This document shows, in pieces, positions 7,131-8,033 of a DNA stretch of 8,033 nucleotides. Source of the stretch: Planctomycetota bacterium (lineage in GTDB: Bacteria > Planctomycetota > Planctomycetia > Gemmatales > Gemmataceae). Both the position numbers and the translations under genes were made by a program. Within the stretch, counting starts at the first letter, position 1. Each line of letters starts with the position of its first letter. The DNA lies in NCBI GenBank assembly GCA_016200155.1, contig JACQFG010000320.1:1-8033 (forward strand), given 5' to 3'. The notes below the pieces were generated by a model. The model worked only from the letters and a program-made list of their open reading frames with translations, searched no databases and was not told the origin of the DNA.

Positions 7131-7253
7131 TGTTCGGAATACGCCGATGTGCATGACGGAGCCCCCCAGCTCTCGCGCAATGCCTATCCGCATATTGGTC
7201 GCATGCCAACCCGCTTTCGGGCCTGGAATCGCTCCAGTGCCGCCAGCGGGTTG

Positions 7254-7259
7254 TACAAT
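7254..7259 (+). promoter_or_regulatory. Possible -10 box upstream of the MoxR gene
   Basis: TACAAT matches five of six bases of TATAAT. A transcript starting near 7266 would carry a leader of about 78 bases containing the hairpin at 7287..7309. No good -35 box is seen at the usual distance; the small dyad CTGGA (7223-7227) and TCCAG (7233-7237) lies there instead. Confidence 0.25.
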
Positions 7260-7286
7260 GCGCTTGCGATTGTGAACTTTCCGCGT

Positions 7287-7309
7287 ATTTGCCGCAGCGT
7301 GCGGCAAAT
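7287..7309 (+). other. 10-bp hairpin in the presumed MoxR leader
   Basis: ATTTGCCGCA (7287-7296) and TGCGGCAAAT (7300-7309) pair perfectly around the three-base loop GCG. It lies 34 bases upstream of the ATG at 7344 and is followed by a C-rich stretch rather than T residues, so it is not an intrinsic terminator. It could stabilise the mRNA or affect translation. It is unrelated in sequence to the two longer repeats nearby. Confidence 0.55.
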
Positions 7310-7343
7310 CGTTCCCCTCCTGTTCGAGAGCCGAGTGACAGCA

Positions 7344-8033
7344 ATGAGCGACCCCAATGAAATCAAAGAAGTGAAACCGGTGAAGGCAGTCAAGGAGCCG
7401 CGGACGGTGGTCCCGGTCAACACCGACGAACTGACGGAAAACGACCTGCAAGCCGCGGATCGGCTCAAGGCGGCGTACCGGAGCCTGTGCCAGCAGCTGG
7501 GCCGGGTCATCGTCGGTCAGGAGGAAGTGATCGAGGAACTCTTGATCGCGCTCTTCAGCCGAGGGCACTGCATCCTGGAAGGCGTGCCGGGTCTGGCCAA
7601 GACGTTGATGATCAGCTCGCTGTCGAAGTGCTTGTCGCTCGACTTCAGCCGTATCCAGTTCACGCCTGACTTGATGCCGTCCGACATCACCGGCACCGAG
7701 GTCATCGAGGAGAACCGCTCGACGGGCAACCGCGAGTTCAAGTTCATCGCCGGCCCGTTGTTCGCGAACATGATCCTCGCCGACGAAATCAACCGCACCC
7801 CGCCCAAGACGCAGGCCGCCCTCCTGGAAGCCATGCAGGAGCGCCAGGTCACGGTGGGCCGCGTGCGCCACAAGCTGAGCGACCCGTTCTTCGTGCTCGC
7901 CACGCAGAACCCGATCGAGCAGGAAGGCACGTACCCCTTGCCTGAAGCCCAGCAGGATCGCTTCATGTTCAAGATCTTCGTGAAGTATCCGAACTTCAAG
8001 GAAGAATTCGAGATCGCCCGCCGGACGACGACC
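7344..8033 (+). CDS. MoxR-family AAA+ ATPase, N-terminal part (runs off right edge)
   Basis: The first 230 residues are present; MoxR proteins are usually 310-350 long, so roughly the last third is missing. A charged, Lys/Glu/Pro-rich tail (about 1-30) leads into the AAA+ core: VIVGQEEVIEELLIAL (55-70), Walker A GVPGLAKT (80-87), the stretch FTPDLMPSDITG (106-117), Walker B MILADE (143-148) followed by INRTPPKTQAALLEAMQE, a sensor-1 asparagine in ATQNP (N189), and PEAQQDRF (200-207) with the candidate arginine finger R206. These make the MoxR call firm. MoxR ATPases act in the cytoplasm as chaperones, often with VWA or DUF58 proteins encoded next door; such a gene may follow outside the window. 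The reading frame stays open upstream, with another in-frame ATG at 7203 that would add 47 Arg/Ser-rich residues across the hairpin. I prefer 7344 because MSDPNE begins a typical hydrophilic N-terminus and GAGAG lies 13 bases before it, although that ribosome site is weak. Confidence 0.93.
   Translation, partial: MSDPNEIKEVKPVKAVKEPRTVVPVNTDELTENDLQAADRLKAAYRSLCQQLGRVIVGQEEVIEELLIALFSRGHCILEGVPGLAKTLMISSLSKCLSLDFSRIQFTPDLMPSDITGTEVIEENRSTGNREFKFIAGPLFANMILADEINRTPPKTQAALLEAMQERQVTVGRVRHKLSDPFFVLATQNPIEQEGTYPLPEAQQDRFMFKIFVKYPNFKEEFEIARRTTT

Noticed and set aside
7180..7275. 31-codon plus-strand frame beginning ATGCCTATCCGC in the MoxR leader
   Set aside because: It has no ribosome site and no recognisable product, and overlaps the possible -10 box; not enough to call a leader peptide.
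7116..7871. 251-codon minus-strand open frame across the MoxR start
   Set aside because: It runs opposite Walker A and Walker B coding sequence of MoxR and through the palindrome arm; its own product shows no motif.

Overview
The window is GC-rich, densely coding bacterial DNA. Its gene content points to a planctomycete (Planctomycetota): a very large exported protein that alternates PQQ-type beta-propeller and TPR-like segments, an exported squalene-cyclase/prenyltransferase-repeat protein, a MoxR ATPase, and long perfect palindromes between genes. This assignment is inference from gene content; no taxonomic marker gene is present.

Layout, left to right. (1) The first 103 codons of a radical SAM protein lie on the minus strand at 310..1 and run off the left edge. 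(2) A 229-bp divergent intergenic region (311..539) holds a loopless 48-bp perfect palindrome, two smaller dyads and a candidate promoter. (3) A 1722-residue secreted beta-propeller/TPR protein occupies 540..5708 on the plus strand. (4) A 209-bp spacer (5709..5917) holds a 62-bp nested inverted repeat and a Shine-Dalgarno-like site. (5) A 379-residue secreted alpha/alpha-toroid protein occupies 5918..7057. (6) A 286-bp spacer (7058..7343) holds a second long palindrome related to the first, a possible -10 box and a 10-bp hairpin. (7) The first 230 codons of a MoxR-family AAA+ ATPase start at 7344 and run off the right edge.

How the genes may work together: the two central proteins both carry signal peptides and repeat-scaffold folds that usually bind partners rather than catalyse, so they may act together outside the cytoplasm. 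MoxR ATPases usually act as chaperones with VWA or DUF58 partners, and such a partner may lie just beyond the right edge. The upstream radical SAM gene is divergent and need not belong to the same unit.

The least ordinary signal is the non-coding repeat content. Two palindromes about 6.7 kb apart share a 32-bp core in which a stem base pair has changed in a compensatory way (C-G to T-A), while their outer arms differ completely yet remain self-complementary in each copy.
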